Source of the DNA: NVTR01 sp036479015
GTDB taxonomy: Bacteria > Pseudomonadota > Alphaproteobacteria > Rhodobacterales > Rhodobacteraceae
Direction: 5' to 3'
Length of the DNA stretch: 64,000 bases
Assembly: GCA_036479015.1 (NCBI GenBank)
Contig: JAZGFB010000037.1
Location: forward strand, 1-64,000
Shown here one piece after another: positions 53,401 to 61,668 of this stretch. Every line of letters starts with the position of its first letter. The stretch's first letter is position 1. Both the position numbers and the translations under genes were made by a program. The notes under the pieces are model-generated. The model made no database searches, was not told the DNA's origin, and saw only the letters and a program-made list of their open reading frames with translations.

Positions 53401-54705
53401 ATGAAAATTGTAATGGTCGGGGCTGGGTATGTAGGGCTGGTGTCAGGGGTCTGTTTTTCAGACTTTGGACATGATGTCATTTGTGTTGATAACAATCAGT
53501 CTAAAATAACTGAACTTGAGCGCGGCAAGATACCAATTTTTGAACCCGGCCTAGAAACGCTATTGGCCAAAAATGTTGCTGCCGGGCGGTTGAAATTCAG
53601 CCTTGATCTGGCTGCATCTGTGGCCGATGCCGACGCCGTTTTCATCGCGGTTGGAACGCCATCGCGGCGCGGTGATGGCCATGCCGACCTGACATTTGTT
53701 TATGAGGCCGCGAAAGAAATTGGCAAAGCAATAACCGGCTATACTGTCATCGTCACCAAATCAACTGTACCGGTGGGCACCAACAGGAAAATTGAACAAA
53801 TCATCAAAGACGCCAACCCAACAGCCGATTTTGATGTGGCTTCCAATCCGGAATTTCTGCGCGAAGGCGCGGCAATTGATGATTTCATGCGCCCCGACCG
53901 GGTTATTGTCGGGGCACAGTCTGATCAGGCCCGCGCGATGATGCAAAACGTGTACCGCCCGCTGTTTTTGCGCGACTATCCGATTGTAATGATGGATCTG
54001 GAAAGCGCTGAGCTGACCAAATATGCAGCAAATGCATTCCTGGCCACAAAAATTACGTTTATCAACGAAATGGCCAGCCTGTGTGAGCGCGTCGGCGCCG
54101 ACATTAAACAGGTGTCCAAGGGCATGGGCCTGGACGGGCGCATTGGCAATAAATTTCTGCATGCCGGGCCCGGCTATGGTGGTTCGTGCTTTCCCAAAGA
54201 CACCAGCGCTTTGGCACGTATTGGCCAGGAACACGCGGTGCCAATGCAAATCACCGAAACCGTCATTAAGGTAAACGACGAGATTAAGCGCCATATGGTG
54301 GATAAGGTGCTGGACCTGTGCGATGGCAGTTTTAACGGGAAAACCGTGGCCGTGCTGGGGGTTACGTTCAAACCTAACACAGACGACATGCGTGATGCAC
54401 CGTCGCTAACAATCGTTCCGGCCATGGTTGGGGCCGGGTCAACCGTGCATGTGGTTGACCCGCAAGGTGCCCGGGAAGGCAAGGCCATGTTGCCTGGTGC
54501 CCACTGGTTTGAGGATGCCTATACCGCCTGCAAAGGCGCCGATGCGGTTGTCTTATTGACAGAATGGAATGAATTTCGCGCGCTTGACCTGAAACGGCTG
54601 GCTGGCGAAATGGCGCAGGCCAATATGGCCGACCTTCGCAATGTGTATTCTGAATCAGATGCTAAGAATGCCGGATTTGAAAACTATATCGCCGTGGGCC
54701 GATAG
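53401..54705 (+). CDS. ugd: UDP-glucose 6-dehydrogenase
   Basis: 434 residues. GAGYVGLVSGVCFSDFGHDV opens the NAD-binding domain and the catalytic Cys is in GGSCFPKDTSAL (about residue 261). The late block AVLGVTFKPNTDDMRDAPS is also standard. It makes UDP-glucuronate for surface polysaccharide. It is convergent with the GT4 gene, with a seven-base gap, and the three polysaccharide genes sit together. Confidence 0.95.
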   Translation: MKIVMVGAGYVGLVSGVCFSDFGHDVICVDNNQSKITELERGKIPIFEPGLETLLAKNVAAGRLKFSLDLAASVADADAVFIAVGTPSRRGDGHADLTFVYEAAKEIGKAITGYTVIVTKSTVPVGTNRKIEQIIKDANPTADFDVASNPEFLREGAAIDDFMRPDRVIVGAQSDQARAMMQNVYRPLFLRDYPIVMMDLESAELTKYAANAFLATKITFINEMASLCERVGADIKQVSKGMGLDGRIGNKFLHAGPGYGGSCFPKDTSALARIGQEHAVPMQITETVIKVNDEIKRHMVDKVLDLCDGSFNGKTVAVLGVTFKPNTDDMRDAPSLTIVPAMVGAGSTVHVVDPQGAREGKAMLPGAHWFEDAYTACKGADAVVLLTEWNEFRALDLKRLAGEMAQANMADLRNVYSESDAKNAGFENYIAVGR

Positions 54706-54712
54706 CCCGGTT

Positions 54713-55783
54713 TCAACCTATGCCAAGGTGCTTGGTTTCGCCGTTCCAAACCTGTTCATAAACTGCGTTAATCGCGCTGACTTCCCGCTCAATGCCAAAT
54801 TCAGAACGGGCCCGGGACACGCAGGTCTTTGACAGGTTGTTAAGCGCATCGCGGCTTTGAAGAATTTCAACTGCGGCACGCGCCGCATCGGCCGGGTCAT
54901 CGGTATCAAGAACCAGACCTGCCTGCCCATCGCCAACGAATTGTTTGAAATGTCCGGTGTCAGTGGCGATAATTGGAACCCCGGACGCCATCGCTTCCAG
55001 CGGTGTCATGCCATAGCCTTCGTACCGGGGCAGCGCCAATAACAGGCTTAGCGCGCGCACCAGGGCGGGCAGCTTAGTCGGCGCAACTTCACCGATGAAC
55101 AATATCCGTTTTTCCAACCCGGCCTCTGCCACCTTTTGCTTCAGGTCGCGCAAATAGCCTTGATGCTCGCGTTTGGCTTTGCCAATGACCAGCGCGGTAA
55201 CGTCAGGCAGGGCTGATGCTATGTCTATTGCAGCATCCACAAACCGATCAGTGCCTTTTTCCGGGCGGATACGGCCAATGCAGCCAATGCCAATAGTGCC
55301 GCTATACCCTGTGCGCTTCCAGGCGGCACCCCGATCATCGGCAGGGTGAAACAGCGCCGTATCGACGCCATGGGGTACTGTCGCATAAACCCGGTCCACA
55401 TAGCTGGCCGCCGCATCAGAGGTGGCAATCACCGCGTCCATGCGGGCGATCAAACACCGTGGCCACCAGGAATGACGCCGCTGGGCGGCCGACGTGAACA
55501 CAATTTTAATCGGCAGGCGCAGGATGTCGCGGGCAAACAGTGCTGTTTGCATCTCACTGTTGCGCCGCACATGCCAGATTTGACAGGGCCGGCTTTGGGG
55601 GCCATTTTTTGCCAATTGCACCGCCGCTTTTCGCGAAACAGGTGCATCGCACCCCGGCAGGGGCCTGCCCGCCAGATACATTTTATGGCTCAACTGCTGT
55701 AACCGCACCACGGCGGCAGCCGTGGCCGACACACCGGTAAAGTTCGGGTTGAAATTTGTGACGATCAGATCGGCTTTGGCCAT
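54713..55783 (-). CDS. Glycosyltransferase family 4
   Basis: 356 residues from the ATG at 55783, which follows AGAGGG. N-terminal half with a FNPNFTGVSATAAAVV block; C-terminal GT-B domain with GCIGRIRPEKGTDRFVDA and the E-x7-E motif PRYEGYGMTPLEAMASG. It transfers a sugar from a nucleotide sugar onto a lipid-linked glycan or LPS core, at the cytoplasmic face. It is divergent from the GT29-like gene and convergent with ugd. Acceptor unknown. Confidence 0.88.
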   Translation of the reverse strand: MAKADLIVTNFNPNFTGVSATAAAVVRLQQLSHKMYLAGRPLPGCDAPVSRKAAVQLAKNGPQSRPCQIWHVRRNSEMQTALFARDILRLPIKIVFTSAAQRRHSWWPRCLIARMDAVIATSDAAASYVDRVYATVPHGVDTALFHPADDRGAAWKRTGYSGTIGIGCIGRIRPEKGTDRFVDAAIDIASALPDVTALVIGKAKREHQGYLRDLKQKVAEAGLEKRILFIGEVAPTKLPALVRALSLLLALPRYEGYGMTPLEAMASGVPIIATDTGHFKQFVGDGQAGLVLDTDDPADAARAAVEILQSRDALNNLSKTCVSRARSEFGIEREVSAINAVYEQVWNGETKHLGIG

Positions 55784-55882
55784 CGGCGCCCTCTTTAATG
55801 TCACAGGTTTTTCCCATATGCTTGGCGCACTGTCCAAGTAACAAATTAATGACGATTGGGCACTGGCCGCGTTAGGATTGTC

Positions 55883-56533
55883 TTGAAAACAATTAATTCA
55901 ATTTTTGTCGCTTTGCGATCCCAAATTCAATGGTTTTTTGGTCGAAAACACCTGTCCGATAGCACCCTGGCAAATTCCGCAGACACAATAGACAATCTGC
56001 TTGGCTCACTTGCGGGCCAAACAGTTGCAATTGTTGGCAATTCACGCGCCTTGTCTGATGCAGCCCATGGGGCAGCAATTGATGCGGCTGACATCGTTAT
56101 CCGGATTAACCGCGCCCCAATGCCAAGCACAGTGTCCCATGGCACCCGCACTGATTGGCTGGCGCTGGCCACATCCCTTGCGCCCACTGAACACCGTAAA
56201 CTGAACCCATCACGCACCCTTTGGATGTCACATAAACGCAAACGCCTGCGCCGTTGGATGACCCAAACAAACGGTTTTTACCTGCATCCGATCGCCGCCC
56301 ATCGCGTGCTATTTGATGAACTGACAGCCCCACCAACAACCGGGCTGATGATCATTGATCTGGTGTCCCGCTCACAGGCGCACTCCGCCAATATCTATGG
56401 GTTTGATTTCTTTCAGTCCAAGTCCCTAACCGGCAGCCGCTCGGCGGCGCAGGTCCCCCATGATTTTTCTGCCGAGAAAAATTGGGTTAACCGGCTGATC
56501 GATCGGGATGCCAGATTTACGATAAACATTTAG
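55883..56533 (+). CDS. Glycosyltransferase family 29-like (sialyltransferase-like) protein
   Basis: About 216 residues. The L-motif VAIVGNSRALSDAAHG is followed by AIDAADIVIRINRAP, the CMP-binding signature of GT29 sialyltransferases. The C-terminal HDFSAEKNWVN has the His-x4-Glu pattern of the family's VS motif. There is no membrane anchor or signal peptide, unlike the eukaryotic enzymes. It may transfer a nonulosonic acid (sialic, Kdo or related) to a surface glycan. The TTG at 55883 has AGGA five bases upstream; a TTG at 55856 is possible. The family assignment is from motif memory. Confidence 0.72.
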   Translation: MKTINSIFVALRSQIQWFFGRKHLSDSTLANSADTIDNLLGSLAGQTVAIVGNSRALSDAAHGAAIDAADIVIRINRAPMPSTVSHGTRTDWLALATSLAPTEHRKLNPSRTLWMSHKRKRLRRWMTQTNGFYLHPIAAHRVLFDELTAPPTTGLMIIDLVSRSQAHSANIYGFDFFQSKSLTGSRSAAQVPHDFSAEKNWVNRLIDRDARFTINI

Positions 56534-56541
56534 CGTTCTGC

Positions 56542-56559
56542 CCGAACTGATCAGTTCGG
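56542..56559. terminator. Palindromic hairpin after the GT29-like gene
   Basis: Perfect 18-base palindrome CCGAACTGATCAGTTCGG followed by TCTTTTC, nine bases after the stop codon. It suits a rho-independent terminator before asd, although a true loop would have to melt part of the centre. Confidence 0.55.
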
Positions 56560-56622
56560 TCTTTTCATGGCGGCGTTAATGCTCTAATCACCGCCCGCGT
56601 CATCTGAGCAAAGGAGACCAAA

Positions 56623-57645
56623 GTGGGTTATCGTATCGTTGTTGTTGGAGCCACAGGAAATGTGGGCCGTGAAATCTTGAATGTGCTGTCTGAACGGGAA
56701 TTTCCCAGCGACGATATTGCCGTGCTTGCATCGCGCCGGTCACTTGGAACCCAGGTTTCTTATGGCGAAAAAACCCTGAAAACCCAGGATCTGGATACCT
56801 TTGACTTTGCTGGCTGGGACATCGCCTTTTTTGCAGTTGGCGCTGACGCCACCAAAAAATACGCACCCTTAGCGGCAAAATCAGATTGCATCGTCATCGA
56901 TAATTCATCGCTGTATCGCTATGATCCCGATGTTCCGCTGATCGTACCAGAGGTCAACGCCGACGCCGTGGTCGGATATTCCAAGAAGAATATTATCGCC
57001 AATCCGAATTGTTCAACCGCCCAGATGGTTGTTGCCCTGAAACCTCTGCATGATCGGGCAAAGATCAAGCGGGTGGTTGTGTCAACATATCAGGCCGTAT
57101 CGGGCACCGGCAAAAAGGCAATTGATGAACTGTGGAACCAGACCAAGGGCATCTTTGTTCCGGGTCAGGAAGTAAAACCATCAATCTACCCCAGACAGAT
57201 TGCGTTTAACGTCATTCCCCAATGTGATGTCTTTATGGAAGACGGCACCACCAAAGAAGAATGGAAAATGGCCGCCGAAACCAAAAAGATCATTGATCCC
57301 GCCATTAAAGTAACAGCAACCTGCGTGCGCGTGCCGGTCTTTGTCGGCCATTCCGAAGCGGTGAATGTGGAATTCGAAGACTTTCTAGACGAAGATGAAG
57401 CCCGCGACATCCTGCGCACTGCCCCCGGAATTTTGGTGGTCGATAAACGCGAAGATGGCGGCTATGTCACGCCGGTTGAATGCGTCGGCGACTATGCAAC
57501 ATTTGTCAGCCGTATTCGCCAGGATTCTACCATTGAAAATGGGCTAAACTTTTGGTGTGTGTCCGACAATTTACGCAAAGGGGCTGCGCTAAACGCCGTG
57601 CAGATCGCGGAAGTGCTGATAGACCGGGTGCTTAGCAAACGCTGA
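56623..57645 (+). CDS. asd: Aspartate-semialdehyde dehydrogenase
   Basis: 340 residues, GTG start after AAAGGAGAC. VVVGATGNVGREI opens the Rossmann fold; the catalytic Cys is in NPNCSTAQMV (about residue 129), and HSEAVNVEFE has the later His. It makes aspartate semialdehyde for lysine, threonine and methionine synthesis. A stand-alone gene convergent with the carbonic anhydrase. Confidence 0.96.
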   Translation: MGYRIVVVGATGNVGREILNVLSEREFPSDDIAVLASRRSLGTQVSYGEKTLKTQDLDTFDFAGWDIAFFAVGADATKKYAPLAAKSDCIVIDNSSLYRYDPDVPLIVPEVNADAVVGYSKKNIIANPNCSTAQMVVALKPLHDRAKIKRVVVSTYQAVSGTGKKAIDELWNQTKGIFVPGQEVKPSIYPRQIAFNVIPQCDVFMEDGTTKEEWKMAAETKKIIDPAIKVTATCVRVPVFVGHSEAVNVEFEDFLDEDEARDILRTAPGILVVDKREDGGYVTPVECVGDYATFVSRIRQDSTIENGLNFWCVSDNLRKGAALNAVQIAEVLIDRVLSKR

Positions 57646-57650
57646 ACGGA

Positions 57651-58301
57651 TCAAACAAGGTTGAAGCTATCGGTTTTGGCGTCAAATTGCTCTAGCCGAC
57701 CTTCGCCCATGTCGATCCACAAGCCGTGGATTGTCAGGGCCTCATCGCGAACCTGCCGGCTGATAAATGGAAATGTCATCAGGTTTTCAAGCGAAACGAC
57801 AACCGCCTGGCGTTCAAGCGCACGGCGTTGCTCATCCGGGTCAGATATTTCTGAAACCCGTTCAAAGCCAGGCTTTAGCAGATCCATCCAACGCCCGATA
57901 AAGCTGGTTTTCTCCAAAAGCGCCGGCGCATTGCCAGTACACATTTCGTGATAACCACTAACCCCGCCACAGTTTGAATGGCCAAGCACCACTATATGCG
58001 CAACCCTCAACACCGTGGCCGCATATTCAATTGCTGCGGATGTACCGTGATGATCGCCATCAGGCGTGTATTCCGGCACCAGATTCGCAATGTTGCGGTG
58101 GATGAAAAATTCGCCCTGATCAGCGCCAAATATTGACGTGACCTGAACCCGGCTGTCACAGCAGGAAATAACCATCGCCCGCGGGTGCTGGCCGTCTTCC
58201 GCCAAACGCCGATACCAGGCTTTGTTGTCGGCATGTGTTGTCGCTTTCCAGCCCTGATAGCGTTTGACCAGATAGGCGGGCAGCGGTTTTGCGTCGATCA
58301 T
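57651..58301 (-). CDS. can: Beta-class carbonic anhydrase
   Basis: 216 residues. Zinc ligands are in SCCDSRVQ (Cys about 48, Asp about 50) and HSNCGG (His about 107, Cys about 110). It interconverts CO2 and bicarbonate in the cytoplasm, supplying carboxylases such as those of the ethylmalonyl-CoA pathway. A stand-alone gene, divergent from the HPt-like gene. Confidence 0.95.
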   Translation of the reverse strand: MIDAKPLPAYLVKRYQGWKATTHADNKAWYRRLAEDGQHPRAMVISCCDSRVQVTSIFGADQGEFFIHRNIANLVPEYTPDGDHHGTSAAIEYAATVLRVAHIVVLGHSNCGGVSGYHEMCTGNAPALLEKTSFIGRWMDLLKPGFERVSEISDPDEQRRALERQAVVVSLENLMTFPFISRQVRDEALTIHGLWIDMGEGRLEQFDAKTDSFNLV

Positions 58302-58443
58302 TGTGTTCCGATGTTTGGTTGCTTCATCTCTACTATGCGGCTTTTAACGGAAATTCGAGCTATTTCAATTCGCAAGCGCAACCTTTTCTTGAGAAACCTA
58401 TCAGAGACTGGCCAACAGTGGAGCGTGGATTTGGGTGAGATCA

Positions 58444-58818
58444 ATGGTACTATCGTTAAGGTTGGATGAACCGGTTGTCTTGGACAAGAACAGACTGGCA
58501 GAAATAATAGCGCGGCTTGGCCCACGCGGTGCAGATGAAGTAATATCGCGCACTATGGAAGAATTGGCAGTACAACTGGCCAAGGTCCACAAAGCGTCAG
58601 CAAGCGGTAAACACATAGAAATCAATCGCGCGGCCCAAAAGATCATGGAATATGCGGCCCATGTTGGCATGCCAACGCTTAGCGCCGCGGCCGCCAATGT
58701 CGTTACATACCAGCACCCCGGCACCGCCAGCGCCTTGGCGGCGATCATCGCCAGGTTGGAAAGAACAGGCGAAGCGTCCCTGATGCAGGTCTGGGATCTT
58801 CAGGATCTTTCCATGTAA
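58444..58818 (+). CDS. HPt-like helical protein without the phospho-acceptor His
   Basis: 124 residues from the ATG at 58444; a GTG at 58435 would add three. The helical pattern LDKNRLAEIIARLGPRGADE, then a second long helix and NRAAQKIMEYAAHVGMPTLS fits an HPt four-helix bundle. In aligned HPt domains the motif is AHxLKGxxxxxG; here Gln65 replaces the His and Glu69 the Gly. It may be a pseudo-phosphotransferase that binds receivers, or just a helical protein of unknown role. No kinase is nearby. Confidence 0.6.
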   Translation: MVLSLRLDEPVVLDKNRLAEIIARLGPRGADEVISRTMEELAVQLAKVHKASASGKHIEINRAAQKIMEYAAHVGMPTLSAAAANVVTYQHPGTASALAAIIARLERTGEASLMQVWDLQDLSM

Positions 58819-58915
58819 GGCTTGTGGGTGCACATCGCGTCCGACACCAACATTGTATTGCATCATTGGAAAAATAATCACTACCTAAAGTCAGAAGCTT
58901 TGGTAAAGAGTGACG

Positions 58916-59920
58916 ATGATATTGTTGGACATCTTTCAAATTATTAAACGGACCTGCCAAGGAATATTTTGCCTTTTGCTATGGTCTGCAACAACCGCCA
59001 CAGCACAAGACCGCGCAACACTGGCTGATAACCACGTGCTTGCCCCTTTTGACATGTTCCAAGACTGTGCCGATTGCCCAGAGATGATCGTTTTGCCAAT
59101 GGGGCATTTCGTGATGGGCGCGCCTTTGCAGGAATCTGAACAGGTATATCTTCTCTGGAACCATCCCAAACCCAATGGGGAACCCATGGGCATGGCGCAG
59201 GAAGGCCCGGAACATGAGGTGATCATTGATATCCCGATCGCCATGGGGCGCAACGAAGTGACCCGCGCTGAATGGCTGGCCTGTGTCGTCGATGGCGGTT
59301 GCACGCATGTGCCCGACCCCCGGGTTCTGACAATGAACGGGTATATCTATGCTGACGATCCGCGCAGCCCGGTGATGGATGTTTCCTACCTTGATATGTT
59401 GGAATATACCGCGTGGTTGAACCGCATCACCGGCACCGACGCCTACCGTTTACCGACCGAAGCAGAGTGGGAATACGCCGCGCGTGCAGGCACCCAAACC
59501 AGGTTTGCACAGGGCGATACCCTGACATTGGATCAGGCCAATATTGCCGTCTTTTTACATGCCGACGGCAGCGATTATCTTTTCCGAGAAAAAAGCGAAA
59601 GATACTTTTCCGATCCGAACAATCGCCGCTTGCCTGTCCCCGTGGATATGCTGGACGCCGCCAATGCCTGGGGCCTGCGCCATATGGCGGGCAATGTGCT
59701 GGAAAATACCATGTCCTGCCGGAGCAATCGGCATCTGGGTCTGCCGACATCAAGCGCCTATCTGGCGAACGCAATAAAAGCTAACAGTTGCCGACGTGTC
59801 GGAAAAGGGGGGTCGTTCGGACGTAGCCGAGAGGTTGCACGCCCCGCAAATCGGGGTAGTGGATCAGAAACCAGGCGATCCATAAGTGTCGGTTTTCGTG
59901 TTGTAAAAGAAATGGAGTAG
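58916..59920 (+). CDS. Formylglycine-generating-enzyme-like (SUMF1-fold) secreted protein
   Basis: 334 residues from the ATG at 58916. N-terminal hydrophobic signal ending near ATTATAQD, then the FGE-sulfatase fold: EMIVLPMGHFVMGAP, GRNEVTRAEWLACV, YRLPTEAEWEYAARAGT and late RSISVGFRVVKE. The usual copper/catalytic Cys pair of true FGE (CxPxR-like) is not clear; a Cys lies in MSCRSN and another in NSCRRV. It is more likely a non-catalytic domain or a distantly related enzyme. It ends four bases before the M17 gene start. Confidence 0.78.
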   Translation: MILLDIFQIIKRTCQGIFCLLLWSATTATAQDRATLADNHVLAPFDMFQDCADCPEMIVLPMGHFVMGAPLQESEQVYLLWNHPKPNGEPMGMAQEGPEHEVIIDIPIAMGRNEVTRAEWLACVVDGGCTHVPDPRVLTMNGYIYADDPRSPVMDVSYLDMLEYTAWLNRITGTDAYRLPTEAEWEYAARAGTQTRFAQGDTLTLDQANIAVFLHADGSDYLFREKSERYFSDPNNRRLPVPVDMLDAANAWGLRHMAGNVLENTMSCRSNRHLGLPTSSAYLANAIKANSCRRVGKGGSFGRSREVARPANRGSGSETRRSISVGFRVVKEME

Positions 59921-59924
59921 ATTG

Positions 59925-61337
59925 ATGAAAAAAAACATAGCAGGTTACCCAATGCCCCCATTATTTTCGACCTCCGCCAAAACCCCCATTCCGCTGGTCG
60001 CGGTTAATAAATCCGGGTTGGCCGGATGGGTTGCCAGCTTAACCGAACCAGCACAGGCTTGGGTCAAGACGTCCGGCTTTGGCGCGGCACCCGGTGATCT
60101 GGTGGTGATCCCAAATTCCCAGGGCCGTGTGGCAATGGCAGCTGTCGGGTTGGGCGGCGATCAGGCCCGCCGCCGCCACCGGTTCATTATTGCCGCCGCA
60201 CGTGCCAAACTGCCCAGCGGCACTTACGAACTACAGGGTATTGAGCCCGGCCCAGAACTGGACGAAGCCGCCCTTGGCTGGCTTTTGTCTGGGTATCGGT
60301 TTGACCGCTACGCAACGGCCCCCGCCCCCAAGGCAAATCTGGTAACGCCCCAACATGTTGACGGGAAAAAACTGCAAGCAATTGCCGCGGGCGAATTTTT
60401 GACCCGCGATCTGATCAACACCCCGGCGTCAGATATGGGGCCAGATGAGCTGGAAACAGCCGCACAGAATATCGCCGACAGGTTCGGTGCCAAAATGGCA
60501 GTGACCCGTGGCGACGACCTGTTAAAGCAGAATTATCCAATGATCCATGCGGTTGGCCGCGCCTCTGACCGCGCGCCCCGACTAATAGACATGTCATGGG
60601 GCAGCGCGGGCCCCCGACTTACGCTGGTTGGCAAGGGCGTATGCTTTGACACAGGTGGCTTAAACATCAAACCTGGCGCCTCCATGGGGCTAATGAAAAA
60701 AGACATGGGCGGCGCGGCGGCGGTGCTGGGGCTGGCGCAGATGATCATGGCGCAAGACCTGGCAGTTCAGCTGCGGGTGCTTATACCAGCGGTGGAAAAT
60801 TCAATTGGCAGCAACGCGTATCGCCCCCAGGACATATTGATGTCGCGCAAGGGGTTGTCGGTTGAAATTAACAATACAGACGCCGAAGGCAGGCTGGTAT
60901 TGGCGGACGCACTGGCGCTGGCTGACGAAGACACGCCCGATCTGATCCTGTCGATGGCCACCCTAACCGGTGCCGCCAGGGCCGCCGTTGGCAGCGATCT
61001 TGCACCGTTCTATGCCACCCAAGATGCAGATGCCTTAGCCATAACAAATGCCGGCAAACGGGTGTTTGACCCGGTTTGGCAGATGCCCTTCTGGGATCCC
61101 TATGAGGAAATGATCGAACCTGGCATCGCCGATCTGGATAACGCGCCAAAGGGTGGCATGGCCGGGTCAATCACGGCCGCACTATTTTTGCGACGGTTTG
61201 TTACCGATACCCCCCGCTATGTTCATTTTGACATGCATGGCTGGCAACCTGCGGCCCGCCCCGGGCGGCCCAAGGGTGGTATTGGCCAGGGAACGCGGGC
61301 AATTCTTGACGCTTTGCCTGATCTTCTGACGCCCTGA
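59925..61337 (+). CDS. M17 family leucyl aminopeptidase
   Basis: 470 residues from the ATG at 59925 with GGAG upstream; an ATG at 59952 is an alternative. Metal-binding and catalytic residues lie in GKGVCFDTGGLNIKPG and in NTDAEGRLVLADAL. It removes N-terminal residues from peptides with two metals. It follows the SUMF1-fold gene on the same strand and may be co-transcribed. Confidence 0.92.
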   Translation: MKKNIAGYPMPPLFSTSAKTPIPLVAVNKSGLAGWVASLTEPAQAWVKTSGFGAAPGDLVVIPNSQGRVAMAAVGLGGDQARRRHRFIIAAARAKLPSGTYELQGIEPGPELDEAALGWLLSGYRFDRYATAPAPKANLVTPQHVDGKKLQAIAAGEFLTRDLINTPASDMGPDELETAAQNIADRFGAKMAVTRGDDLLKQNYPMIHAVGRASDRAPRLIDMSWGSAGPRLTLVGKGVCFDTGGLNIKPGASMGLMKKDMGGAAAVLGLAQMIMAQDLAVQLRVLIPAVENSIGSNAYRPQDILMSRKGLSVEINNTDAEGRLVLADALALADEDTPDLILSMATLTGAARAAVGSDLAPFYATQDADALAITNAGKRVFDPVWQMPFWDPYEEMIEPGIADLDNAPKGGMAGSITAALFLRRFVTDTPRYVHFDMHGWQPAARPGRPKGGIGQGTRAILDALPDLLTP

Positions 61338-61444
61338 TCTCCGTCTTTGGGCGCAATATTTGGCCCTGACACTGGGTCATACAAGCCAACCCCGCCCTGA
61401 TTTTGCCGCCAAATCGTCAACCCGCTTCCGCTTGGCGATCATTT

Positions 61445-61465
61445 TGCTGCCCATATTTGGCAGCA
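61445..61465. terminator. Hairpin after the M17 gene
   Basis: Perfect seven-base stem TGCTGCC / GGCAGCA with a seven-base loop, followed by GGTTAACC and no T-run. About 108 bases after the M17 stop. Possible terminator or structured RNA. Confidence 0.4.
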
Positions 61466-61535
61466 GGTTAACCCCATAACCCTGTCGTTTCGGTTTATTG
61501 CCCCCATTCAGTCCGCGACAACAGGGATACCAGAG

Positions 61536-61565
61536 ACCCCCGAGTGCAAGCTCGGGGGTTTTCTT
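61536..61565 (+). terminator. Strong rho-independent terminator
   Basis: Nine-base stem ACCCCCGAG / CTCGGGGGT with loop TGCAAG, followed by TTTCTT. It lies 200 bases after the M17 stop, which suggests it ends a transcript that begins in this intergenic region or a long 3' UTR. Confidence 0.75.
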
Positions 61566-61668
61566 ACAAGCGGGGCACGCATTCGCTAAACTGGTAAATT
61601 ACCCACCACGTCTGGTGGATCAGCTTTTCTCTGTCTAATGTAAAATGACATTCAGAAAGGTATGCCAA

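Larger units (their letters stand above)
61338..61668. other. Intergenic region with two strong hairpins
   Basis: 331 bases between the M17 gene and adhI. It contains a hairpin TGCTGCC / GGCAGCA at 61445-61465 and a strong terminator at 61536-61565. I see no protein-coding gene and no tRNA. A small RNA between the two hairpins, ending at the terminator, is possible but not shown. Confidence 0.5.

Noticed and set aside
56461..56490. GATTTTTCTGCCGAGAAAAATT near the end of the GT29-like gene, resembling the dispersed hairpin
   Set aside because: It lies inside the coding region over the expected HDFSAEKN motif, has a different loop, and is probably coincidence.
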